64,000 bases of DNA, taken from positions 1 to 64,000 of the forward strand of contig NZ_FNJC01000003.1 of NCBI RefSeq assembly GCF_900104305.1, read 5' to 3'. The position numbers and the translations under genes are program-made. Every line of letters begins with the position of its first letter. Position 1 is the stretch's first letter. Positions 45,540 through 56,263 of this stretch are shown in pieces. The DNA comes from Filomicrobium insigne (GTDB taxonomy: Bacteria > Pseudomonadota > Alphaproteobacteria > Rhizobiales > Hyphomicrobiaceae). The notes under the pieces were generated by a model that was not told the DNA's origin, ran no database searches, and worked only from the letters and a program-made list of their open reading frames with translations.

Positions 45540-46358
45540 TTAGGTCCAAAGCGCACGAAGGCCAAAAAACGCTGTGTCTTTGATACGGCGTTTGATGCCC
45601 TGGGCGACGCTCGAATGCGTGTCGGTTGCGAACGTCATCGACAGCATGACACGGCGTTCTCCGGCGGCGATCGGCGTCACGCGGTGCAGGACCTTCTGCC
45701 CTTCGAACATGACGAAACGGTTCGGTGGAGTTTCGACCACGTCGATGTCCCGCCCAAAGCGTGCTTCCAGGCGCGCGGCAGAAAGACCATCGCCCGTTGC
45801 ATTCCGATTGATGATTGGAATGAGAACGGTGACGTGGCGCCCTCGGTAGAAATTGTGATCGTAATGCCAGCCGATATGATCGCCGGGACGGTCATAAAAA
45901 AGGATGGAGCAGGAACTCTGGTCGTTGATTGGTGTGGGACGAGCAGTATCGCCTAGGATCGAAGATACGAGCTTTGAAAGAGCAGGAGATCTGTAGAGGG
46001 CGACCACACGCGGCGCTTTCACCATCAACGTCTCGTAGGCAACGGTGCCACCCTTCTTGTGCGCGGGCAGATAGCTGCGCTCTGTTTCGACGAGCGTCTC
46101 GATTTCAGACCGCAGAGCCGCGAATTGGTCGGCTGGCAATACGTCATCAAGGTAGACAAGCCTTCTGTCGAAAGACGGAAGGCGTTCTTGGCTTCGGGAG
46201 TTGAGCACATCGCCAGTGAGGAATTCTGAAACAGCAGAGGTTTCGGATTCCAGCGACTTATAAAGCTGCACTCTGCTGTAGCGCAGGTAGGCCAAAGTGG
46301 CACTGAATAAGAGAAAGCCCACAGCAAGGGTAAGCCACATCACGTTAAGGCTCCTCAA
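45540..46358 (-). CDS. Membrane-anchored 2OG-Fe(II) oxygenase
   Basis: This 272-aa protein has one N-terminal membrane helix (about 7-26) and a 2-oxoglutarate/Fe(II) dioxygenase domain. The iron ligands are visible as H-x-D in GWHYDHN and a distal histidine in VLHRVTP, with the 2OG-binding arginine in ERRVMLSM. It is convergent with the preceding secreted-protein gene (14 bases apart). Prolyl hydroxylase-like members act on proteins, but the substrate here is unknown. A helix before a 2OG oxygenase domain is uncommon in bacteria. Confidence 0.82.
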   Translation of the reverse strand: MRSLNVMWLTLAVGFLLFSATLAYLRYSRVQLYKSLESETSAVSEFLTGDVLNSRSQERLPSFDRRLVYLDDVLPADQFAALRSEIETLVETERSYLPAHKKGGTVAYETLMVKAPRVVALYRSPALSKLVSSILGDTARPTPINDQSSCSILFYDRPGDHIGWHYDHNFYRGRHVTVLIPIINRNATGDGLSAARLEARFGRDIDVVETPPNRFVMFEGQKVLHRVTPIAAGERRVMLSMTFATDTHSSVAQGIKRRIKDTAFFGLRALWT

Positions 46359-46715
46359 GTCGCGAACAAATCACTCAAAACATTCTAGCGCAGATTGGTT
46401 CCCTTGCCGATGGTTTCAAGACGGATCATTCCGGCGCGTTCACAACAGCAAGGTTGTGCTAATGCGGTCGATAATAGCAAGCGACGATCATGGAGACGCA
46501 ACAGGGAAAGAGTAGAAATATCATGTAGATATGCGGAAGGACGCGAGCCGCACAATTAAGCGCCAGACAAGGGAGTTCCGAAAATGGGAGCTTATCGCTG
46601 CAACAATTTGAACACATAAAGCTGAGGCGGCGGCTGAAATTCTATATGCAAGACATAATAAATGCTCAGAAACGCTGGAGCTCGTTTTTGCATTAGAATT
46701 GAACGACGACCTCCC
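46359..46715. other. Intergenic stretch without a supported gene
   Basis: About 360 bases upstream of the 2OG-oxygenase gene; contains its promoter but no convincing coding frame. Confidence 0.5.
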
Positions 46716-46970
46716 TCATTGGATCGGAATAGCTATCGGCCGGGACCACAGCGGACATATGCGATATCCGACTTGGTCAGACCGATTGTGCAGGAAGGCG
46801 CGCTCAAAAAAGCCGGTCCCAGAAAAATAGGTGCAGTAGAGCACCGGCTTATTGTGATTGGGCGCAGGCCGTGGCCAGGAGTGCCACACGAGTATCCCAC
46901 CTGGAGATGCCGTGACAGCCAACCACGCCAGTATCAAAAAGCAGACTGACGTAGTGCCCGCACGCCCCAC
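46716..46970 (-). CDS. Possible small secreted protein
   Basis: An open frame of 84 codons from a GTG. The product has a hydrophobic start (SVCFLILAWLAVTASPGG) and a mature part with VLYCTYFSGTG and YRICPLW, a pattern I associate with short secreted Hyphomicrobiales proteins with a C...C pair. The ribosome site is poor, so it may be a chance frame. It ends 10 bases from the mcmA stop region, just downstream of mcmA on the other side of its terminator zone. Confidence 0.35.
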   Translation of the reverse strand: MGRAGTTSVCFLILAWLAVTASPGGILVWHSWPRPAPNHNKPVLYCTYFSGTGFFERAFLHNRSDQVGYRICPLWSRPIAIPIQ

Positions 46971-46979
46971 TGTTGCCGA

Positions 46980-49142
46980 CTACTCAGCCGCTTCCTTTGC
47001 ATAACCCAGGCTTTGACTGAGCTTTGCAATGAGCCCCGCAGCCGCTTGCGGAATGTTCGTGCCTGGACCGAACACAGCCTTGGCGCCAGAAGAGAACAAT
47101 TCATCGTAGTCCGCTGGTGGAATGACACCGCCCACGACGATCATGATGTCGCCGCGTCCTTCCTTTTCTAGCGCTGTACGCAGTTCCGGTACCAATGTCA
47201 GATGGCCAGCGGCGAGTGAAGAGACACCGATGATGTGGACGTCGTTTTCGACGGCTTGTCGCGCTGCTTCATCAGGGGTGGCGAAAAGAGGTCCGATATC
47301 GACGTCAAAACCGAGATCCGCGAATGCAGAGGCAATCACCTTCTGGCCGCGATCATGTCCGTCCTGGCCCATCTTGGCGATGAGAATACGTGGCCGGCGG
47401 CCATCGTGCTTTTCGAAATCTTCAACCAATGCCAGCACACGGCCAACATCTTTGTTCATCGATTTTGCCTCTTTGCCGTAGACGCCGGAAATTGCGCGGA
47501 TCTCCGCCCGGTGTCGCGTGAACACCTTTTCCATTGCGTCCGAAATTTCGCCGACGGTCGCTTTTGCGCGGGCTGCGTTTACGGCGAGTTCCAACAGATT
47601 GGCGTTGCCGGCAGCGCCGGACGTCAGGGCCTCAAGGGCCGCGGCGACTTCTGCGTCGCTTCGCTCGGCCCGCAACCGCTCAAGTTTGGCGATCTGCTGC
47701 TCACGGACCGCCTTGTTGTCGACTTTTAGGACTTCAAACTCAGCGTCTGTTTCTACCGTGTATTTGTTGACGCCAACAATGGTCTGCTGACCAGAGTCGA
47801 TGCGTGCCTGCGTTCGTGCCGCGGCTTCCTCGATGCGCATTTTGGGAATACCGGCGGCAATGGCTTTCGCCATACCTCCGAGGCTCTCGACCTCGTCGAT
47901 GTGCTTCAGTGCGCGTTGCGCCAGATCGTAAGTCAGCCGCTCAATGTAATAGCTGCCGCCCCACGGATCGGCGATCCGGCTTGTACCCGACTCTTGTTGC
48001 AGGAATAGCTGCGTATTGCGCGCGATGCGGGCTGAGAAATCGGTCGGCAGCGCGATCGCTTCGTCGAAGGCGTTGGTATGCAGAGATTGCGTGTGCCCTT
48101 GCGTCGCCGCCATGGCTTCTACGGCTGTCCGTACGACGTTGTTGAAAACGTCCTGCGCCGTAAGGCTCCATCCGCTGGTTTGTGAGTGGGTACGCAACGA
48201 AAGCGAGCGCTCATTCTTCGGCGCAAACTCGGATTTGACCAAGCCGGCCCACAACAAACGGGCGGCGCGCATCTTGGCGATTTCCATGAAGAAGTTCATG
48301 CCGATCGCCCAGAAGAACGACAGCCGTGGCGCGAACGCATCGATGTCGAGACCCGCCGCCACGCCTGCGCGCGCATACTCGATGCCGTCAGCAAGCGTGT
48401 AGGCCAGCTCCAGATCTGCCGTCGCTCCAGCTTCCTGCATGTGATAGCCGGAGATCGAAATGGAATTGAACTTCGGCATCTTCTTGCTGGTGTAAGCGAA
48501 TATGTCGGAGACGATGCGCATCGAAGGTGCGGGAGGGTAGATGTAAGTGTTCCGCACCATGAATTCTTTGAGAATGTCGTTCTGGATCGTTCCCGAAAGC
48601 TTGTCCGGGGAAACGCCTTGTTCCTCGCCCGCAGCAATAAAGAGAGCCAGAACGGGTAGGACCGCGCCATTCATGGTCATGGAGACCGACATCTGCGACA
48701 GGTCGATGCCCGAGAACAGCGTGCGCATGTCGTAGATGGAGTCGATCGCAACGCCTGCCATGCCGACGTCACCACGCACCCGCGGATGGTCGGAATCGTA
48801 ACCGCGGTGCGTCGCCAGATCGAAAGCGACCGAAAGGCCCTTCTGCCCGGCTGCAATATTGCGCCGATAAAATGCGTTGGAATCCTCAGCTGTCGAAAAG
48901 CCCGCGTATTGGCGAACAGTCCACGGCTGCGTCACGTACATCGCCGGATAGGGGCCGCGCAAAAATGGCGCGATCCCAGGATAAGCGTTGTCGACAAAGT
49001 CCAACCCGTCGATATCGGCGTTGGAAAAGCCAGGCTTGACGGGAATTCCCTCGGGCGTCTGCCAGACGGGGCCGCCTGCGGCGGCATCGGCAGCCTGAGC
49101 GGCACCAAGATCGATCTTCGTAAAATCAGGAATTCGCGTCAT
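46980..49142 (-). CDS. mcmA: Methylmalonyl-CoA mutase, large (catalytic) subunit
   Basis: This 720-aa protein has the TIM-barrel substrate domain (about 1-560) and a C-terminal cobalamin domain with the DGHDRG motif (within [11 protein letters not shown], about 600). It converts methylmalonyl-CoA to succinyl-CoA with adenosylcobalamin. In serine-cycle methylotrophs this step belongs to the ethylmalonyl-CoA pathway. It follows mcmB by 118 bases on the minus strand. Confidence 0.97.
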   Translation of the reverse strand: MTRIPDFTKIDLGAAQAADAAAGGPVWQTPEGIPVKPGFSNADIDGLDFVDNAYPGIAPFLRGPYPAMYVTQPWTVRQYAGFSTAEDSNAFYRRNIAAGQKGLSVAFDLATHRGYDSDHPRVRGDVGMAGVAIDSIYDMRTLFSGIDLSQMSVSMTMNGAVLPVLALFIAAGEEQGVSPDKLSGTIQNDILKEFMVRNTYIYPPAPSMRIVSDIFAYTSKKMPKFNSISISGYHMQEAGATADLELAYTLADGIEYARAGVAAGLDIDAFAPRLSFFWAIGMNFFMEIAKMRAARLLWAGLVKSEFAPKNERSLSLRTHSQTSGWSLTAQDVFNNVVRTAVEAMAATQGHTQSLHTNAFDEAIALPTDFSARIARNTQLFLQQESGTSRIADPWGGSYYIERLTYDLAQRALKHIDEVESLGGMAKAIAAGIPKMRIEEAAARTQARIDSGQQTIVGVNKYTVETDAEFEVLKVDNKAVREQQIAKLERLRAERSDAEVAAALEALTSGAAGNANLLELAVNAARAKATVGEISDAMEKVFTRHRAEIRAISGVYGKEAKSMNKDVGRVLALVEDFEKHDGRRPRILIAKMGQDGHDRGQKVIASAFADLGFDVDIGPLFATPDEAARQAVENDVHIIGVSSLAAGHLTLVPELRTALEKEGRGDIMIVVGGVIPPADYDELFSSGAKAVFGPGTNIPQAAAGLIAKLSQSLGYAKEAAE

Positions 49143-49260
49143 TTTATTTGGCCTTGAGAGGTCGAGCGCTACGGCTGTCGCCTTCGTTATTAATTAGCAC
49201 AATTCACAGTGTACCGCTGGCAAAGCTATTTGACACGCGTTTGCGCAAACGGAGAACACC

Positions 49261-51228
49261 CTATTGGGTAGGGATGCCGAGATGATCGTGCAACTTGCGT
49301 AATAGGCTAAGGACGTCTTGGCCGGCATAAATAAAGGCATCGACCCCGGCGGCTTTGAGTGCAGCGGACTGTTCGCCCGGACGCCCCGCCATGTATACAT
49401 GGCTGGCACCTTGCGCTTTCAACGCTTTTGCGACGGCTTCACCCATATCAGCGTATTTCGCATCGCTAGATGAAATGCAGGCCAAGCGAGCCCCACTTGC
49501 CGCAAATGCTTCCGCCGCTTCATTGGCATTGGCATATCCATCGGAGATCAATGCTTCGATGCCGCCCGAGCCCATCAGATTTCGGATCCAGGATGAGCGT
49601 GCCGTGTGTTCCGCTATCGCACCAAGAGCAGCTACGAAGATTTGTGGGCGCTGTCCCTTCTCCGAGAGATAACGATCGGAGGCATCGCGTAATGCCTCGA
49701 AAGGCTCGCTGAGCCGAACGCAGGGTAACGGGGTTGCTGTTGTTGCGCCGACTTCTGCTTGCACCACTTTGCTGCGCGTCGCGTGCTCCTTGAAGGTTGA
49801 GATGAGTTCCGCGAATGTCAGCTCGCTATCGCCTTCACGCAGAGCCGTTGGCGGTGTGGTTGCTCGAGGTTCGACATCGAGAAGTTTCACTGGAGCTTCG
49901 TTGAGCAAAGGAAACTCGCTCGTTCCCGTGACCGCGGCACGACGCGTCGCGATATCGCTTGCGCGCTTCTCGCGAACCTGAGCGATGCGATCGTGGATTT
50001 TGCCCGCAACGAGGCTCTCGACGATACCGCCTTCAGCTTCAATCTCCTGGAAGAGCGTCCATGCGGCCTGAGCCAACTCGTCCGTCAAACCTTCATAGGC
50101 TCCTGATCCGGCGGCGGGGTCGGCGACGCGCCAGATATTCGACTCTTCCTGCAAAATAAGATGAGTGTTGCGCGCGATGCGCCGTGCGAAGCCATCCGGC
50201 AATCCGAGAGCAGCCGTGTGGGGAAGCACGGTGATGGTGTCCGCGCCTGCAATGCCGGCCGTGAACGTAGCCATGGTTCCACGCAGCATATTCACCCAGG
50301 GATCGCGCTGGGTCAGCATGCGCCAAGCGCTTTCTGCGTGGATTTTAATCGGACGCGGAGTGAGGCCGGAAGCCTCCTCGACACGCGCCCAGAGACGTCG
50401 CAACGCTCTAAGTTTCGCAATTCCTAGGAACTGGTCGGCATCAACAGCGATCGTCCACGATAAGGCACGTGCCGCATCATCAATATCCAGGCCCGTATCG
50501 CTAAGCGCACGAAGATAGGCAACACCCGTAGCGAGCGCGATGGCCAACTCCTGGACTTCGGAGGCGCCGGCCTCATGGTACCCGCGTACGTCACATGTGA
50601 GGAATGGACCGGTGAAGCCCTGCGCTTTGAGTGCCACTACGGCATCGCCTAGACGCTTGGAAATGGCCGCCCAAGGCGCCGACATTACTCCCGTCGCGGT
50701 CATGGTGCCGATCGGATCTAGTCCGAAGTCGACCGCACATTCTGATGGCGTGTGTCCGCGCTGTGTAATCAAGGCCGCCAGCATTGCGGCATTCGCTCGG
50801 CCGCCATGCGCAGGTTCAAGCCGAACCGTGATCATGTCTAGCGCCACGCCGGCAAGAGCAGCATCAAGATCACTGACGGTTTGTGCTGTCAGCCCGAACC
50901 CGCGTGCCGCGCGGCTGCCGTGCGGCACGATAGCGATCGCGTCACTTCCACCCTGGAGGTCATCGAGGATCAGTTGCGAGGCCACGTGCGCATCAGGATG
51001 ATCGACACGCTGGCAGATCCGCCATGGCCGTTCCGTCTCGGTTCGCGTGACCCGTGGCTTGTCACCGGCGCGCCCGTAAAGCGGCAAAATGCGGAGACCG
51101 TCGGCGGAATGCGATACCATACGCTTTTCGAAGTCGCCGCCCTTGAGCGCCTTTTCCACCAGCTTGACCCAGGCATCGTGTGTTCCCGGCTCGAAGTCGG
51201 CCGCGAGGGGGCGAGCTTCAGTTGTCAT
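49261..51228 (-). CDS. mcmB: Methylmalonyl-CoA mutase, small subunit
   Basis: This 655-aa subunit is homologous to the large one but lacks the cobalamin-binding D-x-H-x-x-G motif (the region reads SSDAKYADMGEA), so it cannot bind B12 and is structural. ATG at 51228 (MTTEARPL) is chosen over the open frame to 51318. It is first in the operon, ahead of mcmA. The degree of divergence is normal for the alpha/beta type of mutase. Confidence 0.95.
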   Translation of the reverse strand: MTTEARPLAADFEPGTHDAWVKLVEKALKGGDFEKRMVSHSADGLRILPLYGRAGDKPRVTRTETERPWRICQRVDHPDAHVASQLILDDLQGGSDAIAIVPHGSRAARGFGLTAQTVSDLDAALAGVALDMITVRLEPAHGGRANAAMLAALITQRGHTPSECAVDFGLDPIGTMTATGVMSAPWAAISKRLGDAVVALKAQGFTGPFLTCDVRGYHEAGASEVQELAIALATGVAYLRALSDTGLDIDDAARALSWTIAVDADQFLGIAKLRALRRLWARVEEASGLTPRPIKIHAESAWRMLTQRDPWVNMLRGTMATFTAGIAGADTITVLPHTAALGLPDGFARRIARNTHLILQEESNIWRVADPAAGSGAYEGLTDELAQAAWTLFQEIEAEGGIVESLVAGKIHDRIAQVREKRASDIATRRAAVTGTSEFPLLNEAPVKLLDVEPRATTPPTALREGDSELTFAELISTFKEHATRSKVVQAEVGATTATPLPCVRLSEPFEALRDASDRYLSEKGQRPQIFVAALGAIAEHTARSSWIRNLMGSGGIEALISDGYANANEAAEAFAASGARLACISSSDAKYADMGEAVAKALKAQGASHVYMAGRPGEQSAALKAAGVDAFIYAGQDVLSLLRKLHDHLGIPTQ

Positions 51229-51495
51229 TGGGCGTGTCTCTCCATTCCAGTGATTTAGTGCAGATCTCAATTCGCACGAAAAAGCAGCGAAGCGGAATTG
51301 GGTGTTTGGTCGCTCCAACCACTTTTGTGCAGCACAGCATAGTCATTGTGGTGTCACACAAATAGATATCTTGCAAAGATGTTAGTCGGTCATGCAACTG
51401 GGTTTGCAAAGCGCGGATGTACGTGCATAGAGGTCAGATCTGTCCGTAAGCTGAGTCGCTTCGATACCGTCACTAATCCCGCGAGGTCATGAACA

Positions 51496-52986
51496 ATGAG
51501 CCAATCGGTTCTCCAGGATGGCAAGATCTATCTCGGAACCAGCGTTAAGCCTGAGTATCTCGATCTCAAATTGGCGAACCGCCACGGCTTGATTACTGGA
51601 GCGACGGGTACCGGTAAAACGGTGACCTTGCAGGTGTTGGCCGAAGGCTTCTCCAAGAATGGTGTCCCTGTTTTCGCTGCCGATATCAAGGGCGACTTAT
51701 CTGGCATAGCAAAAGCCGGTGAGCCGAAGGATTTCATTGTCAAACGCAATGAAAAGATCGGCCTGACGGAATACCAGAATCAAGCCTATCCCACCGTTTT
51801 TTGGGATGTCTTCGGCAAATCGGGTCATCCGATCCGCACGACCATCCTAGACATGGGGCCGCTGCTTCTCTCGCGCATGCTGGAACTCAATGAAGTCCAG
51901 GAAGGCGTCCTCAATGTCGCGTTCCGTGTCGCTGAAGAAGAGAAACTTCCTCTGCTCGATCTGAAAGATTTGCGCGCGCAGATACACAACATCGGCGAGC
52001 GCGGCAAAGAGCTCTCGATGAAGTACGGGAACGTTGCGACCGCATCGATCGGTGCGATCCAGAGGCGTCTGCTGGTTTTGGAGGAGCAAGGGGCCGACCA
52101 ATTTTTCGGCGAACCGGCGCTCGATATAAACGACTTCATGCGCGTCAGCATGGATGGTCGCGGTATAGTGAATTTGCTGGCTGCAGATCAGCTCATGCAA
52201 AAGCCCCGGCTTTACGGCACGTTCCTGCTGTGGATGCTGACGAAACTCTGGCAGACGCTGCCGGAAGTTGGCGATCAGCCGAAGCCCAAGCTGGTTTTCT
52301 TTTTCGACGAAGCGCATCTGCTGTTTGATGAAGCTCCAAAACCCCTTCTCCAGCGCATTGAGCAAGTCGCGCGTCTCATTCGTTCGAAGGGCGTCGGCGT
52401 TTACTTCATTACGCAAAACCCGCTCGACGTCCCTGACAGCGTTTCTTCGCAGCTCGGCAACCGCATTCAGCATCAGTTGCGCGCGTTCACTCCTAAGGAA
52501 CAGCGGGCAGTCAAGACAGCGGCAGAAACCTTCAGGCCAAACCCGGACATCGATACCGAGCGCACGATCCTTGATCTCGGCATCGGTGAAGCGCTCGTTT
52601 CGATGCTTGAAAATAAGGGCGAACCGTCAATGGTGCAGCGGACATTGATCCGTCCGCCGGAAGGTCAGATTGGCCCACTCACAGACGAGGAACGCGCAAC
52701 GCTCATGAAGCGTAGTCCCGTCGACGGCAAATATGATGAGGCGGTTGATCGCGAAAGCGCCCATGAGATCTTGGCGAAGCGTGCTGAAGAGCTCGCGGCC
52801 AAGGAGGCTGAACTGCAAAAACAGGCGAACTCCGGAGGCACAGGCAGCTGGCTGGGGAACGTCATTTTCGGTCGCGGCCCACGCGGTGGTAAGTCGCTTG
52901 GTGAACAAGCCGTCAGCTATGCAAGCAAGTCGATCATGCGTCGGCTCGTAAATACGCTGGTGCGCTCGATCATGCGAGGGCGCTGA
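51496..52986 (+). CDS. HerA-type ATPase (DUF853)
   Basis: This 496-aa P-loop ATPase has Walker A GATGTGKTVT (about 36-45) and Walker B LVFFFDEAHLLF (about 270), matching the DUF853 group of HerA/FtsK-like helicases. The C-terminus has a coiled-coil stretch (AKRAEELAAKEAELQK) and a short basic tail. Members are widespread and likely act on DNA, but their job is not known. ATG at 51496; single gene, divergent from mcmB. Confidence 0.92.
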   Translation: MSQSVLQDGKIYLGTSVKPEYLDLKLANRHGLITGATGTGKTVTLQVLAEGFSKNGVPVFAADIKGDLSGIAKAGEPKDFIVKRNEKIGLTEYQNQAYPTVFWDVFGKSGHPIRTTILDMGPLLLSRMLELNEVQEGVLNVAFRVAEEEKLPLLDLKDLRAQIHNIGERGKELSMKYGNVATASIGAIQRRLLVLEEQGADQFFGEPALDINDFMRVSMDGRGIVNLLAADQLMQKPRLYGTFLLWMLTKLWQTLPEVGDQPKPKLVFFFDEAHLLFDEAPKPLLQRIEQVARLIRSKGVGVYFITQNPLDVPDSVSSQLGNRIQHQLRAFTPKEQRAVKTAAETFRPNPDIDTERTILDLGIGEALVSMLENKGEPSMVQRTLIRPPEGQIGPLTDEERATLMKRSPVDGKYDEAVDRESAHEILAKRAEELAAKEAELQKQANSGGTGSWLGNVIFGRGPRGGKSLGEQAVSYASKSIMRRLVNTLVRSIMRGR

Positions 52987-53006
52987 CCCGATCGAGAATA
53001 AAGTTC

Positions 53007-54332
53007 TTAATTCTGCGCAATTGTATCCGGTGGCTGTTTAAGCCACCGGTTTCCGGCTTTGCCGACCTTGTAGCCTTCGTCAAATAATGCGCGCTGATAG
53101 ACCGGGTCGAAGAACTGCTCGGACTGCACCTCGAACTCGCGGGGTACCGCAATGAAATTGAAATCGGCGCCAGCGTCCTTAGCCATGCGGTAGATGCGGT
53201 AGATCTCGCCTTGGCTTTGGCTCTTGATAAGAGTCGAGATTGCCCGAGAAGCAATCGGTATCGTTTGCGAGCGGATCACCTTCTGTTCGGGGTCGATTTT
53301 GGCATTGTTGACGATGTAGATGCGGCGCACGGGAGGCTTCTTGTAAAGTCTGTCAAAGGCTCGGAAAGGCACTTTAACCGGTGAGACGAAAATCTCCTGC
53401 GTCGTACCGCCATCAACATGCATCTCCGAATAGATTTTGCCGTCGACCTGCACTTTGATATCGACCGGCGGAAATGCCCCGGGAATGGCGGCTGAGGCGA
53501 GAATGACGTCTCTGAAAAGATGCAGGGCGTTTGGGTGCTTGCTGGCGGCAATTTCACCCATGTTCCAAACCACCGGGCGCTGGGCGTCGAGGTTCGTCGT
53601 GCCCACGAGCAGGATACGCCCCCTGCGCTGATATTCGTGCGCGATTTCTCGCATCATCCGATGGTCGACGTAGCGTGCAATGAGTGCCTTGAGCGGCGCG
53701 GTATCTGCAAGCGCCGGGCCGCCAAGAAGGCCTGGCAGAATCTGCGCGGTCGCGATCTGCGAGGTCTTGTAGCCGGTCCAGATCTCTTCGAGGTCTTTGT
53801 CGTATTGCGGGCCCAGAAAGGCGAACGGTGCAATGATCGCACCGGCGCTTATACCCGTGACGACTTCAAATTCCGGGCGATCCCCTCGCGCTGTCCAGCC
53901 GGCAAGCAGGCCAGCGCCGAATGCTCCGTCACCGCCACCACCCGACAATGCGAGGATATCGACGACAGGACGTTCCTTCAGCTTCGCTGATGCGAGCGAA
54001 AAACCGGGCATATTGGGCAGGCGCCGTTTGACTTCCGCACCGATATCCGCGGGAACTTCATCACCCCAGAAGCGGACGCCTGGCAGTCCGGCTACGACAG
54101 CTTGCCGGGCTAAGCGCGCATCATCGATGCCATCGCGCAAATCAAGCGTAGCGCAGCCGCCCGCGGCGGCCGCGATTGCCATCATCAGCAGCGCGACGCC
54201 GATAGCTCGCCAAAGCGGCACGACATACAATCGATCTGGCAAGAGCACGCCCCCAAGACATGCAATCCCCGTTACAAACTGAACTCGTTTCACAACCTCG
54301 TGCCGAGCGCAGCCAGCTTCCAAGCCCCTCAA
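53007..54332 (-). CDS. Patatin-like phospholipase, probable lipoprotein
   Basis: This protein has the patatin oxyanion motif SGGGGDGAFGAG, the nucleophile GISAG and the dyad aspartate in VDGG. A hydrophobic stretch followed by AAAAGGC suggests a lipoprotein signal with the lipid-bearing cysteine at about residue 60 of the open frame. The true start is uncertain: the frame opens with TTG at 54332, and later GTG codons (54293 or 54221) are also possible, none with a good ribosome site. It would act as lipid acyl hydrolase at the cell envelope. Confidence 0.85.
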   Translation of the reverse strand: MRGLEAGCARHEVVKRVQFVTGIACLGGVLLPDRLYVVPLWRAIGVALLMMAIAAAAGGCATLDLRDGIDDARLARQAVVAGLPGVRFWGDEVPADIGAEVKRRLPNMPGFSLASAKLKERPVVDILALSGGGGDGAFGAGLLAGWTARGDRPEFEVVTGISAGAIIAPFAFLGPQYDKDLEEIWTGYKTSQIATAQILPGLLGGPALADTAPLKALIARYVDHRMMREIAHEYQRRGRILLVGTTNLDAQRPVVWNMGEIAASKHPNALHLFRDVILASAAIPGAFPPVDIKVQVDGKIYSEMHVDGGTTQEIFVSPVKVPFRAFDRLYKKPPVRRIYIVNNAKIDPEQKVIRSQTIPIASRAISTLIKSQSQGEIYRIYRMAKDAGADFNFIAVPREFEVQSEQFFDPVYQRALFDEGYKVGKAGNRWLKQPPDTIAQN

Positions 54333-54535
54333 GAACTCAACGCAGCCGTTTTGTTCTTTTTGCTTCGTAAGCCAATGATCTATGGCTTAAAGCCAAGCTT
54401 CCGTCGAGAGTTTGGCAGCATCATCTGTCAGAAATTCGATGCTAAAGATCTTTGGCGCTCAAATATTGGGCAGAACTTCGCAGCCTTCCTACAACTAAAC
54501 GGTATATCCAACGCCTCTGCCGTGCCGAAACTGAA

Positions 54536-54575
54536 ATGGCGTGGATCTCTCTCGAGAGAGAAAAACCCACGCCAT
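54536..54575 (-). terminator. Long hairpin downstream of sodB
   Basis: A 9-bp outer stem (54536-54544 with 54567-54575) encloses a 16-base perfect palindrome (tctctctcgagagaga, 54546-54561). On the minus strand it follows the sodB stop by about 46 bases, so it is the likely end of the sodB transcript, although the U-run is inside the loop and not behind it. Confidence 0.45.
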
Positions 54576-54621
54576 CAAATGAGTGTCAGTCAGCCTTATC
54601 CAGGGCCGAAAAATCTATGCG

Positions 54622-55215
54622 TCACCCCATGAGGGATTCGACGTGCTCCCAATTGACGAGATTGTCGAAGAAAGCCTCAAGGTACTTCGGACGCGCGTTG
54701 CGATAGTCGATGTAGTAGCTGTGTTCCCAGACATCGCAGCCCAACAGGGGCTGGGCGCCATGCATCAGCGGGTTTTCGCCATTCGGCGTCTTGCTGACGA
54801 TGAGCTTTCCGTCTTTTAGAGCCAACCAGCACCAGCCCGACCCAAATTGACCTTTACCGGCCTCAATGAACTCGTGACGTACCTTTTCAAGGCCGCCGAA
54901 TTCGTCGACGAGGCTTTGCAGTTTGCCCGGCAATTTGCTGCCGCCGCCGTTGGGCTTCATCCATTGCCAGAAATGAATGTGATTATAGTGCTGGCCGATT
55001 TGGTTAACGACCGCTTGGTCGCCATCAGCGAAGGCTTTGCGGCAGATATCTTCGACGCTCATGCCGTCGTACTTTGAACCCTTGCCGGCGATCTCATTCC
55101 CCTTGTCGACGTAGGCTTGGTGGTGCTTGTCATGATGGAACTGAAGGGTTTCTGCCGACATGTATGGCTGAAGCGCATCGTACGCGTAAGGCAGAGCGGG
55201 CAAGGAAAACGACAT
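54622..55215 (-). CDS. sodB: Fe/Mn superoxide dismutase
   Basis: This 197-aa enzyme dismutates superoxide in the cytoplasm. The four metal ligands are recognisable: H in LQFHHDKHH, H in NHIHFW, and D and H in DVWEHSYYIDY. The core GSGWCWL replaces the more common GSGWAWL. ATG at 55215 with ggagg seven bases upstream settles the start; the frame is open to 55428. The length and motif set favour the iron form. Single gene. Confidence 0.96.
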   Translation of the reverse strand: MSFSLPALPYAYDALQPYMSAETLQFHHDKHHQAYVDKGNEIAGKGSKYDGMSVEDICRKAFADGDQAVVNQIGQHYNHIHFWQWMKPNGGGSKLPGKLQSLVDEFGGLEKVRHEFIEAGKGQFGSGWCWLALKDGKLIVSKTPNGENPLMHGAQPLLGCDVWEHSYYIDYRNARPKYLEAFFDNLVNWEHVESLMG

Positions 55216-56248
55216 TAGTAGGCCTCCGGGGCTTGGTCGGTCATTCCGATAGGTGATTTGCGCGCAGACCGTATATCTTTGGACGCGCGGGTGCAACGCG
55301 CCGTGCTGCGCCAAGTTCCGAGCTGCAGCAACCGCAAATTCTCGAAATACGTACAAATGAAAAAGCCGGAAGTCTGACTTTAGTCCTGTATGACGCACGT
55401 GTGCTTGTGCACCAGACAGCATCAGCAAGAGATTGTCGGCCGGGGAATCCGTTCAGCGAGATTTTGGCGTCGCTACAGCTGCCGGTCTGCAACGTGAAGT
55501 CATTATGAGATTTTAGGGTCTAGGATAGAAAGCGCCTATAACGCGAAGACTGACAAACGAGAAGTGCGGGATATTGCAGTTGGCCTTCGTAAATGCGGGC
55601 CAACAGTCGAGCTTAAAGTTTAGAATGATTGAAATTGACGACGTGACATGAGAGAGCAAAAGACCGCATATTCCGCGTCCGGTTGTCGCAATGCCTGTAA
55701 TTGAGAAATTTAGGCGTTACGAATAGGCGCTTGAACTGAGCTGGAATTTTAAGATCAGAGAGAAGAAGAGGTGGGGATGCAGCGACCCTGAGCACTGCAC
55801 CCCCTGATCACGCCGGGGAAGATGGGCTTCAGGGTTTGGCCAACATAGGTGTCGCTCTCTGAACGCTCCCTGTTTGACTTGTTCATCTACCATTCATCGA
55901 CTGGTGTTCGCGCCTGATGGGGCGCCGTGATCTCCGCCCTCTGAAAACTCTTCGAACCCGGACTTGAGAACATAAAGAATATTGTTGGATTGAGATGAAG
56001 TAGCAAATAGCCAAACTCAAAAAATGAAATAAACAAGTTGCGAGTAGTGGTGAGCACTTATAGTTTCGAGTTGACGGCTGCTCTGGCATACGATAACTCG
56101 CTATTTGCCAGACCTTGATTGAAGAAATTCATTAAGAAGAGAATTTCTAATTCCAGGTGAGATCAAAAACACAATAGAATCTGCGCTATTGTTAATGGTT
56201 AATTCACGCAGCTGGCGCAAGACCTAGAATGGAAACTGGAACACAGAT
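55216..56248. other. 1-kb gap without a supported gene
   Basis: This stretch between sodB and the H-NS-family gene is A/T-richer than the surroundings, mainly from 55480 on. It holds the sodB promoter and presumably that of the H-NS gene. Only short frames without ribosome sites are found, and none has a recognisable product. I see no RNA gene or clear mobile element. Confidence 0.6.
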
Positions 56249-56263
56249 GTGGGTTTGATCGAT

